From Hydractinia symbiolongicarpus (Eukaryota > Cnidaria > Hydrozoa > Anthoathecata > Hydractiniidae), in assembly GCF_029227915.1 (NCBI RefSeq), contig NC_079888.1, positions 5,343,001-5,407,000 on the forward strand: a DNA stretch of 64,000 nt. Direction: 5' to 3'. Position 1 is the stretch's first letter. Each line of letters opens with the position of its first letter. The notes under the pieces were generated by a model that saw only the letters and a program-made list of their open reading frames with translations, was not told the origin of the DNA and searched no databases. The position numbers were made by a program, and so were the translations under genes. Positions 45,301 to 56,350 of the stretch are shown here, in pieces.

Positions 45301-47653
45301 AAATGGTTGCGCGCAGCTTTTTTCGAAAAAATAGCGCATGGTCCGAGTTTTACGGACCTCTGTTTTTCGGTTGGACACAACTTAATTTCGGAAACAGGCC
45401 AGAACCGTGATAAAGAACAGAAATATGCTACGGCGGCAATTTTAGTTTGGAAGTGATGGTGTCAGGCCTGTTTGATCTTTTTGTCTTCTATATTTTTTAA
45501 TTTTGTAGTATTTGTTTTCACATGTTAAGGCACATATATTTTTATGTTTCTTCTACCCAACTACAAATCTTAAATCATTAATTTTAAGATCTTGGTAAGG
45601 AACGTAGATTTTAAACCAGCTTGGCTAGCTAGCTATATTTAGCTTTATTTATTCCTATTTTTCTAAGTTCTTATTCAGTTTGATATACTCTTATTCATTT
45701 GTATAGCCACAAGGCTATCTAGCTAGCTCCTTAGCTACCTTCAACAAAAAAGTGAAAGTAGCCAAATACAGTTTGGCTACCAACAAAATTTCTTATACTA
45801 ATTATGCTAAATACAGTCAGGTGGCTGCAGCTTTTTGTTACTGTTATGAAAATTTATTTTGCAAAATAAAATTGCTGAGTAATTTTTTAAACTGGACCCG
45901 GTAACGCCAGCTGTTTGCTGATTTCGTGCTAACAGGCGAGCGATGTGCACAAAATACAACCTCATTCCCAGGGCCTGTAGAATTTTTTTATAGGAGGATG
46001 AAACGCCTACGAGGCCCTGGTACAACAGACTGTTTTAACCAATGAGATTGAGTGTACGGCTGAAACTATGCTAAAAAGATAATTAATGCAGACGTTTTTT
46101 TTGCAAGCACAGCATTTTTTTATCAACAACCAATATGACGATGAGCATTACGAAGATTTTTATGGTTACTTGTTTATGAAGAAAATATTTTTTAATTTAC
46201 CTTTTTTTTTTACTTTTCTCGCATCGTTTACAAACTTATCGAAACTGTTCAAAATTTTTAAACATTACCCCTGTTTTCTCACTGATGGTGAAAAAAGGCA
46301 GCTGACAATTCAAGTGAAATGGTGCGATCAAAGGAACAGGTACTTCTCACTTTCTCTTGTGACGCAATACTTATATTTTTAAGAAACTTCTCATATGCTA
46401 AAAAATAAAGAAAAACTTGGTACAAATGTAACTGTAGTGTGTATGCTGAGTACCTGGCTAGATACTTTTGGTTTGAAGATGCACAAGCAACTACAACAAT
46501 GACAAGTAAACACGTGTTAACGATATCTTTTAACAAACTTTTGGGACAAAAATACTAGCTAGAGTGTTGAAAAATAAATGGAAGTAAATTAGGAAACAAA
46601 GTATAGCTAGTGTATAAACAAAAAGAAATAATTTATATATTTTTTAGGCAACATAAATTATGGTCGATGTGCTTAATGTAGGCTGTGTGCTGAAACTAAC
46701 TTAGAACGGTTTAGTCAACTTTTCAGAAGTATTGGAACCTAAAAGCACCTTACGAAGAATGTTGTGGGTATCGCAATGTTGCAAACTGATAATATTAATG
46801 ATATAATCTGTCGTAAATGTAAAAGACAATTCAAGATTTTCTGCCAGAATGCACAAATAAGCTTTTGGAAAAATTGCAGTGTGAAGAGTGTTATATCACC
46901 ACCTAAAGCTCCTTAACATTATTTTGTTTTGGACACCTACTGCTGATATTATGTCCAGCATAATATAATCTTGCCAATGCTTTCAGCCCTCATCGACACA
47001 ATTGCTCATTTTCTGTATTTAAAAAATGAGGTAGACAAAGTGAATTTGATAAGGCTTTGACCATGGGCGTTATGAAAATTTCTCATTTTCTGTAGAAATA
47101 ATTAGTCTCACGGCATGAAACTTTAGTATGTTAGGCTACTTAAAACATACGTGAAGAAAATTGTAACTTTTCTTATGAAAAATATTTGACAAAAAAATTA
47201 TTTCACTTAGCCTTCTTAATTCATAACAGTTTACTTCCTTTTTTTATTCTCAATAAGAGCGTTGTAACAAAAGAGAGATTTATTTAAACAATACTTAACT
47301 GAAACTCTGAACTCGTATATAAAAAAATGCGTCTTTATTTGTGATGACATCTGGTGTGTGTAGCTAGCTGGCTAACAGTTGAAAAATTAGAGATTTTTAT
47401 ATTCTTTTGGATACACTCCAATGACTTCGTATTCATTCTGAAATTTGACGGTGTATACAGTAGCTAGAGGTAGCTCTAGCAACCTACAAAAAATCAAGTA
47501 AAACAATCTCAAAACTCCCGCCACAAAAACACCATCTTTGATCGAAAACGTCACACACACATTACTTTTCTCTGCAAGCTTAATTTGGAGCGAATTTAAG
47601 TTTGTTGTACAAGGGCCTCGTACGCGTTTTATCTTCACATTTCTGCTATTTAG
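45301..47653. other. intergenic upstream of ApoL-B
   Basis: No gene is firmly supported. Around 45957-46022 an inverted pair CCTCATTCCCAGGGCC / GAGGCCCTGG belongs to a dispersed motif. The minus-strand frame 47387-47662 has an acceptor-like TTTTTTGTAG inside and ends EYEVIGVYPKE, faintly like the end of an F5/8 domain, but I could not build a gene. The 5' exons of ApoL-B should also lie here. Confidence 0.35.
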
Positions 47654-50187
47654 ATGAGCCAATAATCAAAGAAAAGACCAAAGGTAATATTTAGTATAAT
47701 CAGTATAGCCAAAGTAGAATGCTTATTCGTATTATACTGACATCACAAGGGGTGAGAAACTTTTATGCCAAAGAAATTATGATTTAAAATTCTGCCCTGT
47801 GCTTCACACCCTAGGAATTTTCTCTGTATCTTATTCGTATTAAACTTTGTGGAATTGTTACCCTATAATTATTTTTCTCGTTTAGATGAACCAATACTCA
47901 AAGAAATCATGGTCAAAGGTAATTATTGATTCAGTAAGGATTAAAGCAAAAATAGAATACAGTCAAACCTGTAGAAGAGGGCCACTCTGAAAATATAAAT
48001 CATACAAGAAATTTTATTTTCAAGCCATGCAAACTGTAATTTAAATGCTTTTCTATGCATTTGGATTGCAATTGAAAAGTGGGGGACGTTTATTTTTCGT
48101 TTTCGAAAAGAAAAATCACTGTCGTTTTAGACAGGTATCTTATCTTGGGAATAGAAAATAGCTGTACCTAGTCTCGTTTGGCAAGTGGTCGTTTTATAGG
48201 GTAGAAGGTGACCAAAAATGATATTAGGGGCCAAATGCGGTCGCGAAAATTCTATGTACTCTGAAGTAACTCAGCACATAATTAAGTTCTTTTAAGGTTT
48301 TAATATTTTTTTCACCCAAACATTATTTTGAGTACACAACTTAATGGTGCGGGCATATATCTTTTTGGGGGGGGCGTTTTTGGCTTCCTCTCGATAGATT
48401 TAGGTCCATTTTAATGACACTGACAGACACAACATGTGGGCTAAACCTAAGGACACACAGCAATAAATTCAGGATTCATGGACATGCTATCAGTTTATGT
48501 ACTAGGAAGAAAAGAGTAACTTTTCATTATATGTTATTTAAATTAATTATGGTAAAACAATGTTTATTCATTTAGTTTTTAAACATGACGAAATATCACA
48601 CGAGCTGCAAGAAAGTTTTGTCGAATTCATAAAAACAAGGAAACGCTTAAAGAGTGAGCTCCTGGCAATAGCAGATTACCTTGAGAACCGTAAAGGAAGC
48701 AGAATTTTCATAGTAAGTTAAAAAGGAAATAATTTATTCTTCAGGTCCACTAATTTACAATAATTTATTCTTCAGTTACACTGTTAAAATAACTGGGAAT
48801 CGTACTTTGTTTCTTACGTACTGACAACGTAAGTATTTGGTCGAGCGGTGCAGTATATTTTCGCAATTGGTTAACAATATCATCGTTCTGGAAAAAAGAA
48901 AAATTTTCCATTAAGTCTATTGTCTCGAAAAAAATTTCTTGCTCGGTTGCGTTGATTCCATTTCATCACTCTAATCATCAATTATTTCAACATCGTTTTT
49001 CTGAGAGCAGATGTTTTTAATATGGCAACAGTGACAATATCTGGGGAGGCTGTGAACTAAAAAAAGGGAACAGAATGGAAGCTCTCTGGATAATTACATT
49101 CACTGGCAGAAAGTAAATGTTAAACAAACTAAAGAAAGTTTTGTGAATGGTGATATTTTATAGAAAAAAAAACTTTCTTTCTAATAATGTTTTATTTTCT
49201 TATTTTTCAGAATTCTGCATAATGAACAGTTCAAAATATCACGGGTATTTTTTCGAAGGGACCCTAAAAAAGGCTTAAAAATCGTAAAATTCAAAAAAAA
49301 AGTTCGAAAAATTCGGGGTAAATTAAAGAGAATCTTAATTCAAAACCAAGGCACCAAGGAAGTAACTCGAAAAATTGGGGAATTCGAATAATCCGTTTTT
49401 CGAAAAATCGGGGTTGAACTGTATATAGAAAATAAGACTTCTTCTTTTTACGTTAAAATTATACCCATAAATTTTATTTCCCTTTTCCTTGAGATACAAT
49501 AAACTATGCATTGATCACCGGTATGAGATATGCATGTTAACTACAAAAATTAAAATAATTTATTGTGTATAAAATTGCTTAACTTTTCGTTTTTCAATTT
49601 TTTTACATATATATTCTTTCTAGTTAACAGCACTCGTTATAATTGGTCTTGCCGTTGCCGTATCCATCTATCATTCCTTACCATACATGGCATTCATCTT
49701 ATTCTTATTCTTTTTGATTGCGCTTGTTTTTGTAGTTTATTCTAACTCTGCCATAGTAGGAGCCCGGTTGCTTACACTTAAATATTTATACAATGAGAAG
49801 CACGCAATCACACTCCTTGAAAAAGAGCTAAAAGGTCTGGTGAACATAAAAACGATGACATTTGCGGGGAAAAGAGAAACAAGCATAATCAGGAGTGGTG
49901 CAAGTGTTATTGCTAATTTGTTGAAGTTGAATAAAGCTGATGATGTTACTGATACAGATTTTCGTTCTCTTCCCTATATCGAGACAGCATTTGAAATAAT
50001 TGGCTTTTCTGTCAAATGCTTGACAGATGATATTATCTCTATCGGTTCTAAGTTAATTACCATTCATAATAATGAAATACCAAAAAAAGTGAAATTTATT
50101 CGTGAACTTGCAGTGCAGATAAATGTTCCTGACGAGGAAGAATTCATAAGAAAGTTTAGAAGCTTGAGAGAGCAGTCAGCTAATTGA
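47654..50187 (+). CDS. apolipoprotein-L-like protein B (5' end unresolved)
   Basis: Exons on the plus strand: 47654-47683 and 47886-47918 (two mini-exons), 48576-48712, and 49624-50187 (stop). All have AG/GT borders and compatible phases (1-1, 1-1, 1-0, 0). The mini-exons encode near-identical DEPIIKEKTK and DEPILKEIMVK. The next exon encodes a charged helix (ELQESFVEFIKTRKRLKSEL) matching ApoL-A exon 1. The last exon opens LTALVIIGLAVAVSIY, then a second membrane segment (FILFLFFLIALVFVVY), and ends with IIGFSVKCLTDDIISIGSK and DEEEFIRKFRSLREQ, aligned with ApoL-A (TVPDEQEFIKKFRNLRKH). The reading frame opens inside a codon, so a 5' exon is missing, unless the Met in the second mini-exon is the start. 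Compared with ApoL-A, the Gly-rich hairpin has become a conventional pair of transmembrane helices, which suggests a changed membrane role. Confidence 0.75.
49227..49421. mobile_element. pogo-like MITE remnant in the ApoL-B intron
   Basis: The right end reads, inverted, CAGTTCAACCCCGATTTTTC followed by GAA and is flanked by TA. The left end reads CAGTTCAAAATATCACGGG...TTTTTTCGAA. AATTCGA/TTCGAAAA-type words fill the interior. It is about 195 bp, non-coding, and lies just upstream of the last ApoL-B exon. Confidence 0.55.
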
Positions 50188-51119
50188 ATTTCCTAACACT
50201 GAATGGCAATTGTTAGCAGTGATTGTGCCTTCAAATGAACCTGGAAAAGATATGAACTGAAAGTAAGATTTTACAGGTGGAAAAAATCATGTGACGGATT
50301 GTGGATATCCTGATAGCAACAGTCAAAAATATATTTTTTTATTCATTTTTTTTGTTTAATTAATAATATTTGTCTTTTTATCATAATTAAAATTAATAAC
50401 GTGAACAATGTGAGTAAGTTATTTTTAAGACATATTAATGTTTCGTAATTATCTATTCTTAAAAAATACTTGTGTAATTTTGTGCAACTTTGTGTAATTA
50501 AACAAACCGGAAATGTGTTATTTTAAGAGACATATTGAAATTTTAACCCAGTTCCTTAAGTACTCATTTTTTCATACTTTTTTCATACAACTTTTGGCGA
50601 GCACTGAATTTGGCGTTTTCAACGATTTTAGTCTATAATTGTTAAATAAAGTGCTTAGCAAATTTAATTTTTTTTATCCATCGCCAAATTAAATGCTCGC
50701 CAATTTCGATTTTTTTTATCCATCGTCATAAATGGTCGCCAAATTTATCTTTTTTTTCATCTTTCGCCAAATTCAATGCATAAAAATTCCACTTTTTTAC
50801 AGACAGAAAAAGTGACAAAGAAAACTAAGCTAAATTTTACATGACTTCTTTTGTTTGTATCATAAAGTATATTCATGTTTAAAAAAGGGCGAAAAATATG
50901 TACCTCTTTCGAGATTTTGATTACCTGTGCAACGGAAAAAGTAAGGCCGTAGGGCAAGAGAAAGAAGGTATATGACCTAATGAGGTACACCCATAAAGTA
51001 GTGTGTAGTTTATTAACTAGGATTGTTATATAAGCTAAATGTTAATTTCTTGATATCAAGTAATTCTATTACAGGATTATGAAGACTATAAAAGATTAAT
51101 ACCTAGTGTAATGTCTTCT
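50188..51119. repeat. 3' flank of ApoL-B with a short degenerate tandem repeat
   Basis: Around 50655-50770 three loose copies of CGCCAAATTTA...TTTTTTTATCCATCG follow each other. No gene is seen in the interval. Confidence 0.5.
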
Positions 51120-51830
51120 TTATATCTGCCGTTTTATTGGCTTATATCGATCACGTGAGCGGGCGCTATTTTTCTGTAGCGACCGGCTAAAATGTACTCA
51201 TAAAAAAATAAACAAACTTTCGTGAAATTTCAACGCTGCCAAAGCTCCAAAAAAGATCCAAGTTTTGAACTAATGATTAACCTTTTGGCAGTACAATGAA
51301 ATAGATCAATTTATACTGGACCAACAGTCTCTGAAAACGAAGTATATATGCTGTGAAATATGGAAGCCATACCTTCAATGAGGTCTGTCAAAGCAACATA
51401 GTTGCCATAAAAATAGAGACTTCCTCAAAAGCTACAAATTCATCGTTTCTAAATGTCTCACATCTGAGTTTTTTAAGAAAGGATAAAAGAAATCCACTAA
51501 ATACCATTCCCGAATAATCATCATCAGCTATCTCTTAAAAAAACAAGTTTAATGTGATGTCTCTACATTTTTAAAATTTTCAGAATAGAAGTAATAGAAT
51601 GTTTTCATCATGTTCGAAAGGAAATTTTTCCTTCGGTGGATCAAACGTTTATATTGTGCAAAAACATTGTTTCTACATACATAAACATTTTGTATTATAT
51701 TTTTCATCCATGTGCCAATTTTTTGTGACTCAAATCTACTTTGGCTATACTTCAATTCCTATGTTTTTATCAGATTACCAAGTACTATATGGCTTATAAA
51801 CCGTTTACTTCGGTGCTATGTGAAAGAACA
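51120..51830 (-). repeat. ~700-bp dispersed repeat, copy 2
   Basis: The inverse-orientation copy of 9545-10262; see that entry for shared words. A further short relative with GTAGCGGCCAGATAAACGG and GTTTATAGGCCAT is present at about 58488-58525. The short frames over this block have no recognisable product. Confidence 0.75.
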
Positions 51831-53159
51831 GCAACCTCGGCTTATAAGCCATTAGTTCGATATGCATTGCGTATTCTGTGATGTTGCAATAGCAAATTTT
51901 CTTGCAATCTTAAGAGGTAATACGATCGAAACATTTTAAGATTTAGTGATTAAGCACCAAACACTTCAACCCTTTCACAATAAAATGGAAGAGAAAATGT
52001 TAAAAAAAATGTCATCGTGCAACAAAACTTTTTTTAGTAAAAAAACAAATATTCACTTATAGACCTTATCTTGTTGAATTGATTCAGTAAGCAAGGTCGT
52101 TCTATTCCACATGCTGGGTTTTCTTCCTTACCCCTTCTACACAGTTTATACTACAGTTTAAGATCTGGACTTGAAAGATCAATCTATTGTTATTTGTTAA
52201 GTACTTCATAGTTTTCAGTCATATTTATTTTCAGTTATTCTTTAACGCTTCAGCATTGCCACACAACAAAATTTTACTGGTCTTTCCCAGAAACATGAAA
52301 AAGAAATAATAACAACAATTTTAAGTAGTTAAATATAGAAAAGAATCCAGCACGACAAAAAAACCTGTTAAGATTTGGCAGATGAACAATGTGATTGATA
52401 AGCACAGTTTAGTAGTAACATTATCCTTGGTAGCTGACATCTGTTCAGTATTTTGCTCATTGAATTCATTTTAATTCATGCCTAAAAGTCTGGTTCCCAA
52501 AACGTGTGCTCCATTTTTTTTTGTTATTCTTAAAGGACTTGCCATCTGGATCATTACAATTTCTCTTTCCAGTATACTTGTTAGGGCTTCCCTCTTACCT
52601 TGTTAACCTTCTGGGGTTTGCAAGCGGGCAATACGGGTTTTGCGAAGGAGTATTGCCCGTCGTCAAGAAAAATGGTAGCTTATAATGTAAACAAGCACGA
52701 AAAAAAAAGTTTTAAGAAGTATTGAAAATTAGACCTCGGGCGATATTTTGCGGTACAGCCCGGGGTAATCGGTTATTATTGCATTAAAATTGTTTCGAAC
52801 ATCTCGTCGTTGTTCGTTCCGGTCTTACTACTATCATTAATTAGTTCCGGTCTTACTATTAATATTAGCGGTATAAAGAAAATTGCGTGTATTTCTCTGC
52901 AATGGTGCAAAAGCGTGGTGTGAGTTAGTTCAACACGATTGGGACAGAGAAACTTGGAGGTAAACTTCTAATAATATCCTCTTAAAAGTGATAATTAAGT
53001 GTTTTAAAAAGCGCATGTTCTGATGAAAGCTTATCCTCTTAAAAATGTTTCTAAATTTAGTGATAAAAACCATACATCTTAACCGTTAGAAAAAAAGTTC
53101 GTAATAGATAATTGAACAAATTAAAAATTGATGCTATTGCAAGTAAACCACTTTAGAAA
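51831..53159. other. intergenic
   Basis: No gene is supported. A perfect 10-bp stem hairpin CGGGCAATAC / GTATTGCCCG lies at 52625-52659. At 52902 an ATG frame (MVQKRG) runs straight into a donor-like GTGAGT and could be a first coding exon, but no continuation was found. Confidence 0.4.
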
Positions 53160-53382
53160 GTAGGTAACGGATGGAGATTCCATCCTCCACTCCAAGTGTA
53201 GTTAAATTACTGCCAGAGATTCGTATACCGTTGCTCTCACTTGCTAGATGCCACACCAGCCGGTTGGTGGTTAGTAGATGGCACTAAATGGGCGGATAAC
53301 ATAAATTTATATTGAGCAGGAGCGGGGACTCGAACCTGAAACCTTATGATTACAAACTGAATGCGCTACCACTACCCCATCT
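53160..53382 (-). mobile_element. tRNA-derived SINE
   Basis: The minus-strand head (53382-53322) has an A-box within GGGGTAGTGGTAGCG and a B-box GGTTCGAGTCC. The body contains GAGAGCAACGGTATACG and ends near a short palindrome GGATGGAATCTCCATCC. The head resembles a tRNA but is followed by unrelated sequence, as in SINEs. The body differs from that of the SINE at 19972. Confidence 0.65.
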
Positions 53383-53934
53383 TTGCACTTATATGGAAGC
53401 AATTGCAAAGAACTAGTAATTTAGTAAGATCTTTTCACTCTATATGTTCGGTGTTCTTCTTCGTCCCGTCCACGCCGTGTCTAATACAGAATGGAAAACC
53501 TAGCTTTCAAAAATGGATATATTGTTACTAGTTCAATCATTCCTGATTTCTTCAAAATGCTGAGAACATTTTGCTTTCGTATTGACTGAGTGGTCACCTA
53601 TATCAACGTTTTATCTTTCAAAAAGTCATTCTCGACTATTCTTTGACGCTTCGACATGGCTACACAACAGTACTTTTATCATAATTGGCCTAGACAAGAG
53701 AGACAAACTATATTTTAAGGACAATATTATTCACGTTTTTCTTGTACCTCTGTTGCTGAAATAGCGGCTGCATAAGTGAAAAAACGACCTCTAACACCGC
53801 CTATCTAATAAAACGCTGAAGGAAATCGACTTCTGGCTCGCCGAAGATAGGCAGAAGAAGCTGGAATAAGTTTATTTTTCACACTGCTCTACCAGACAAA
53901 CGATAATCATAAAGAATTTGAGGATAATAGTCGT

Positions 53935-54060
53935 TGGACCATGGATAAATCCACGGGTTCGCCCTTCCTATTCTTTACTGCATTTCGTGTGTCTTCCTAC
54001 CGGTTATCATTTTCGCGTGACAGACAGACAGACGTATCAGGTATTATAATATTTTTCGAC
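53935..54060 (-). mobile_element. Helitron-like short element
   Basis: The left side holds GGATAAATCCACGGGTTCGCCC and the right side CAGACAGACAGACG, the order seen in minus-oriented copies at 57.7-58.1 kb. The left hairpin arm is degraded (CCATGG for CCGTGG). Confidence 0.55.
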
Positions 54061-54215
54061 TGTAACATATTTTTTTAAAAAATAACCTTCCCGCAACGAT
54101 AGCTGAAAGAAAAACAATGTTTACATACCGTTGTTACACCGTCATAGCAGAAACAACCGGTTATTATAATTTTATTTTGCAGAATAAGTGTATGTGAAAG
54201 TTAAAAAACTTAATT

Positions 54216-54500
54216 GTAACACTGGGCTAGGCACTTAGTACAGTCAAACAGTGTTGGACAGGCGCCTAGGGAAAAGACACAGTACATTGTAACACAAGGC
54301 TGAGCATTTAGTACAGTCAAACAGTGTTGCACAGGCGCATAGGGAAAAGACATAGTACATTGTAACACAGGGCTGAGCCTTTAGTACAGTCAAACAGTGT
54401 TGCACAGGTGCATAGGGAAAAGAAACAGTACATTGTAACGCAGGGCTGAGTAGTATTAGTATAGTTCACTGAGTTGAAGAGGCGTATAGATAGGGGGTAA
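54216..54500. repeat. 73-bp tandem repeat, about 3.8 copies
   Basis: Units start at 54216, 54289, 54362 and 54435 (last one degenerate) with GTAACACAGGGCTGAG, then GTACAGTCAAACAGTGTTG, then TAGGGAAAAGAC. Copies two and three are nearly identical. No frame runs through it. Confidence 0.9.
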
Positions 54501-55050
54501 TATCCAGAAAAACGTCATTGCAATTACGGTTTAAATAAAAATACGGGGAACAGCATGTCGTGGCCCGTCTAGCTAAAACAATCGCTCAGCCATTTTATTT
54601 GCAGAAAAATAACAGATGTAGCCACGTATAGCTATAACCATTTCGCATTAAAATTATATACTGCTTAAGAATATTGTTGTATAGCCTAACTGCATTTTTA
54701 TATATACTTTCAATTTTTAAGTAAAGGCATAGCTAGCTAAATGGCTACATCATCAACATAAAAATAAATATTGGGTAGGATAAAAAACTCTTATACCATA
54801 CAGAGTAGTAATAAGGCAGTCTCTAGCTTGGTAGCTAGCCTTAAAAATATTCGTTCCTAGCCAAAAATCCTAAAACTGATCCTAAAAGTGCGTTTAAGAT
54901 TTGTACGTGGCTAAAAAATGTGACAATATATTTATCTTAACCTTAAAAACAAACAGAGAAAAAATATTACACAAATAAAGAACTTATAGAAGACAGAAAG
55001 GTAAAACAGACCTACAAACAACACTGACCACCATCACTGTAAAAACTACT
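54501..55050. other. intergenic
   Basis: No gene or recognised element is visible; a few TAGC simple repeats are present. Confidence 0.4.
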
Positions 55051-55383
55051 TTATTCGGAGAAATTTTCGCGAGAGAAAACTTTCAAAATTGGCCATTCGC
55101 GAAAGTTTAGTCAGTACAAACTTTCTAAATTGTCGATTTGCGAAAGTTTATCCATTAAAGTTTAAAAAAAATGCTGGTTTTAAAAGTTGACTCGCCTTCA
55201 CTTGGCTCGCCCTCCTAATACAAAAAAGAGACAGCTGGCGCTGGGAACGAGGTTGAAATAAACTTAGAAATAAACAAAAGCAATAATGTTTCAATAATGT
55301 TTTATTTATTTATACAAAATCTTCTAATAAAGTGAAACAAATTCATTTGTAAATATTACAATAAAGTGCATACATATATATAA

Positions 55384-55778
55384 TAAAACAATATTTTAAT
55401 CCAAAACGCCAAAGAAAAACAGTTTGCAACCATTATATATATACACACCTTGCAAGCTGTGTTTTTCTATATTTTGTATAAACTCTTACCGGGGAGGACT
55501 CTGTGCAATATACCGAAATGACTGATCCTTCTCGATTTAAATTTGATGTGTTCCAAATCGTAGTTTTTTCAAATTTTGTGTAAGATTTAATGGGTGACAA
55601 GATACATAATGTGAATAAAAATGATTTTTTTGAATCAGAAGCACTCCCCCTACAACCATTCTTTTTTTTACAGTTTGTGATGCTTTTGTGGGGAAAGAGT
55701 GTATGCAGTATCATCAAAATAACTGATTTTGGTTGCAACCTTTTTTTCTTTGGCGTTTTGGATTAAAATATTGTTTTA
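55384..55778. repeat. 395-bp unit with 48-bp inverted ends
   Basis: Arms 55384-55431 and 55731-55778 are inverted copies (TAAAACAATATTTTAATCC, AACGCCAAAGAAAAA, TTGCAACC). It is nested inside the larger TIR element and encodes nothing recognisable. It may be an independent MITE insertion. Confidence 0.8.
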
Positions 55779-56350
55779 GAGGGCATATGCAGTAAATATG
55801 TGTACCAAAATAATTAAATTTTGCAAACTTTAATTTTTTACATTTTGATTAAACTTTTGTGGGAGACCGTCGGTTTGCGAAGGACTAAAATAAGAGATTT
55901 TAGTATTATTTAGAATTTGTATTTTGTGTGCAAATTTGGTGCAAAAATTGACATAACATGAACTTATAGATTGATTGCTGTTGTTTAACATGCCTCATTA
56001 TGACTTTTATATATATTTTATGAAAACATTTGTGGCAGAATACTATGTGAGATTTATAATTTTGTTTACTTTATTGATGGTAAAACAGCAAGCAAGTTGC
56101 TAAAAGGACTGATTTTTATTTTTTTTATTTTAGGTTTAAACACCTTTTTTTGTTGTTGACATTTTCTCTAAAGTTTAGTGAGGAAGGACCGTATGCATTA
56201 TATCAAAAAACGTTTTATTGCATTATAATTTATCCTTGCAATCCCTTTTTAACACCTTAGATAAAAATTTCTACTTGGGCACAAATTATTGTTTATTCTT
56301 CACATTTTGTGTCAACCTCTGGCAGGGTTTGCAATAAACTAACTGATTTT
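55460..56350 (+). repeat. degenerate array related to 7.1-7.6 kb
   Basis: Loose copies of a motif reading TTTTGTG...GGGAGGACCGTATGCAGTAT...CAAAATAACTGATTTT recur every 90-150 bases. The best copies lie near 55480, 55690, 55855, 56170 and 56310. The reverse complement appears at 7.1-7.6 kb. Confidence 0.5.

Noticed and set aside
44793-45456. Several 60-90 residue frames after the HEPN gene
   Set aside because: They translate the Helitron-like array and share its repeated words.
47387-47662. Minus-strand frame ending EYEVIGVYPKE, faintly like an F5/8 C-terminus
   Set aside because: The rest of the frame lacks the domain's motifs and no upstream exons could be matched; too weak to call.
52902-52925. 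Possible first exon MVQKRG with GTGAGT donor
   Set aside because: No in-phase continuation was recognised in the following 5 kb.
54216-54500. Possible CRISPR-like array
   Set aside because: Units are contiguous 73-bp tandem copies without unique spacers, and the DNA is animal genomic.
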